A stretch of DNA of 6,695 nt, from contig JAAZBQ010000598.1 of assembly GCA_012513725.1 (NCBI GenBank), forward strand, positions 1 through 6,695. Reading direction: 5' to 3'. Positions 6,674 through 6,695 of this stretch are shown piece after piece (within the stretch, counting starts at the first letter, position 1; each line of letters opens with the position of its first letter). A program made the translations under genes and the position numbers. This DNA comes from Chloroflexota bacterium (lineage in GTDB: Bacteria; Chloroflexota; Anaerolineae; UBA1429). The notes below the pieces were generated by a model, which was not told where the DNA came from, searched no databases, and saw nothing but the letters and a program-made list of their open reading frames with translations.

Positions 6674-6686
6674 CGATGCGGCATCG
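6674..6686. repeat. Dyad CGATGC-G-GCATCG at the window edge
   Basis: Six-base arms around a single central base form a 13-bp near-palindrome, followed directly by a second copy of GGGCCTGCGC that runs to the last base of the window. The context to the right is missing, so it cannot be said whether a larger repeat continues. Confidence 0.35.
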
Positions 6687-6695
6687 GGCCTGCGC

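Larger units (their letters stand above)
6337..6695. other. Non-coding upstream region of the operon, rich in dyads and short repeats
   Basis: About 360 bases before the first gene hold no convincing coding region: the short frames present on either strand lack ribosome sites and have no recognisable protein features. The stretch contains perfect or near-perfect dyads at 6381-6400, 6517-6527, 6577-6586, 6590-6601, 6602-6628 and 6674-6686, and a 10-base repeat at 6574-6583 and 6686-6695. I see no good -35/-10 pair for the minus strand and no JUMPstart/ops-like element. It most likely holds the operon promoter and operator sites, but the promoter position cannot be fixed. Confidence 0.5.

Noticed and set aside
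6493..6684. Possible 63-codon minus-strand gene upstream of the operon
   Set aside because: It has no ribosome site, runs through the dyad cluster, is composed mostly of Arg, Pro, Gly and His, and has no recognisable feature. The 70-codon plus-strand frame at 6448-6660 was dropped for the same reasons.
1..6695. CRISPR array, tRNA, rRNA, transposase or phage genes
   Set aside because: No regularly spaced repeats, RNA gene signatures or mobile-element proteins were seen on either strand.

Overview
The window is a GC-rich bacterial stretch (about two thirds G+C by eye) carrying five genes, all on the minus strand, so it reads right to left. They look like part of an exopolysaccharide or capsule operon of the Wzx/Wzy-dependent type. 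The phylum cannot be fixed from the sequence. Features compatible with a high-GC lineage such as Chloroflexota are the chain-length regulator and tyrosine kinase joined in one short protein, the strong AAGGAGGTGA-type ribosome site, and a lipoprotein-like signal peptide. Other high-GC phyla are equally possible.

Layout in transcription order. (1) 6337-6695: about 360 bases without a convincing gene, rich in short dyads and repeats, probably the upstream regulatory region of the operon. (2) 6336-4696: Wzc-like polysaccharide co-polymerase fused to a BY-type tyrosine autokinase, with a C-terminal tyrosine cluster. (3) 4655-3405: multi-spanning O-antigen polymerase/ligase family protein (Wzy-like), with a GTG start. 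(4) 3316-2504: a P-loop kinase-like protein of unassigned substrate with a thymidylate-kinase-type layout. (5) 2493-622: a probable exported lipoprotein with a DUF1565-type start and a right-handed parallel beta-helix, a fold common in polysaccharide lyases, hydrolases and epimerases. (6) 632-1: a PAPS-dependent sulfotransferase, cut by the window edge; its start overlaps the end of the beta-helix gene by 11 bases.

How they may work together (inference): the Wzy-like protein polymerises repeat units outside the membrane, and the Wzc-like protein controls chain length and cycles through tyrosine phosphorylation. The cytosolic sulfotransferase could sulfate the repeat unit or a sugar precursor before export, and the exported beta-helix protein could trim, modify or bind the finished polymer. 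The P-loop protein is the least explained member. Gaps of 40, 88 and 10 bases and an 11-base overlap support a single transcript. No glycosyltransferase, Wzx flippase or outer-membrane Wza gene is present here; they would have to lie outside the window.

The most interesting points are the kinase of unknown substrate inside a glycan operon, the coupled beta-helix/sulfotransferase pair that hints at a sulfated polymer, and the dyad-rich upstream region. Long reading frames on the plus strand are treated as high-GC shadows of the minus-strand genes.
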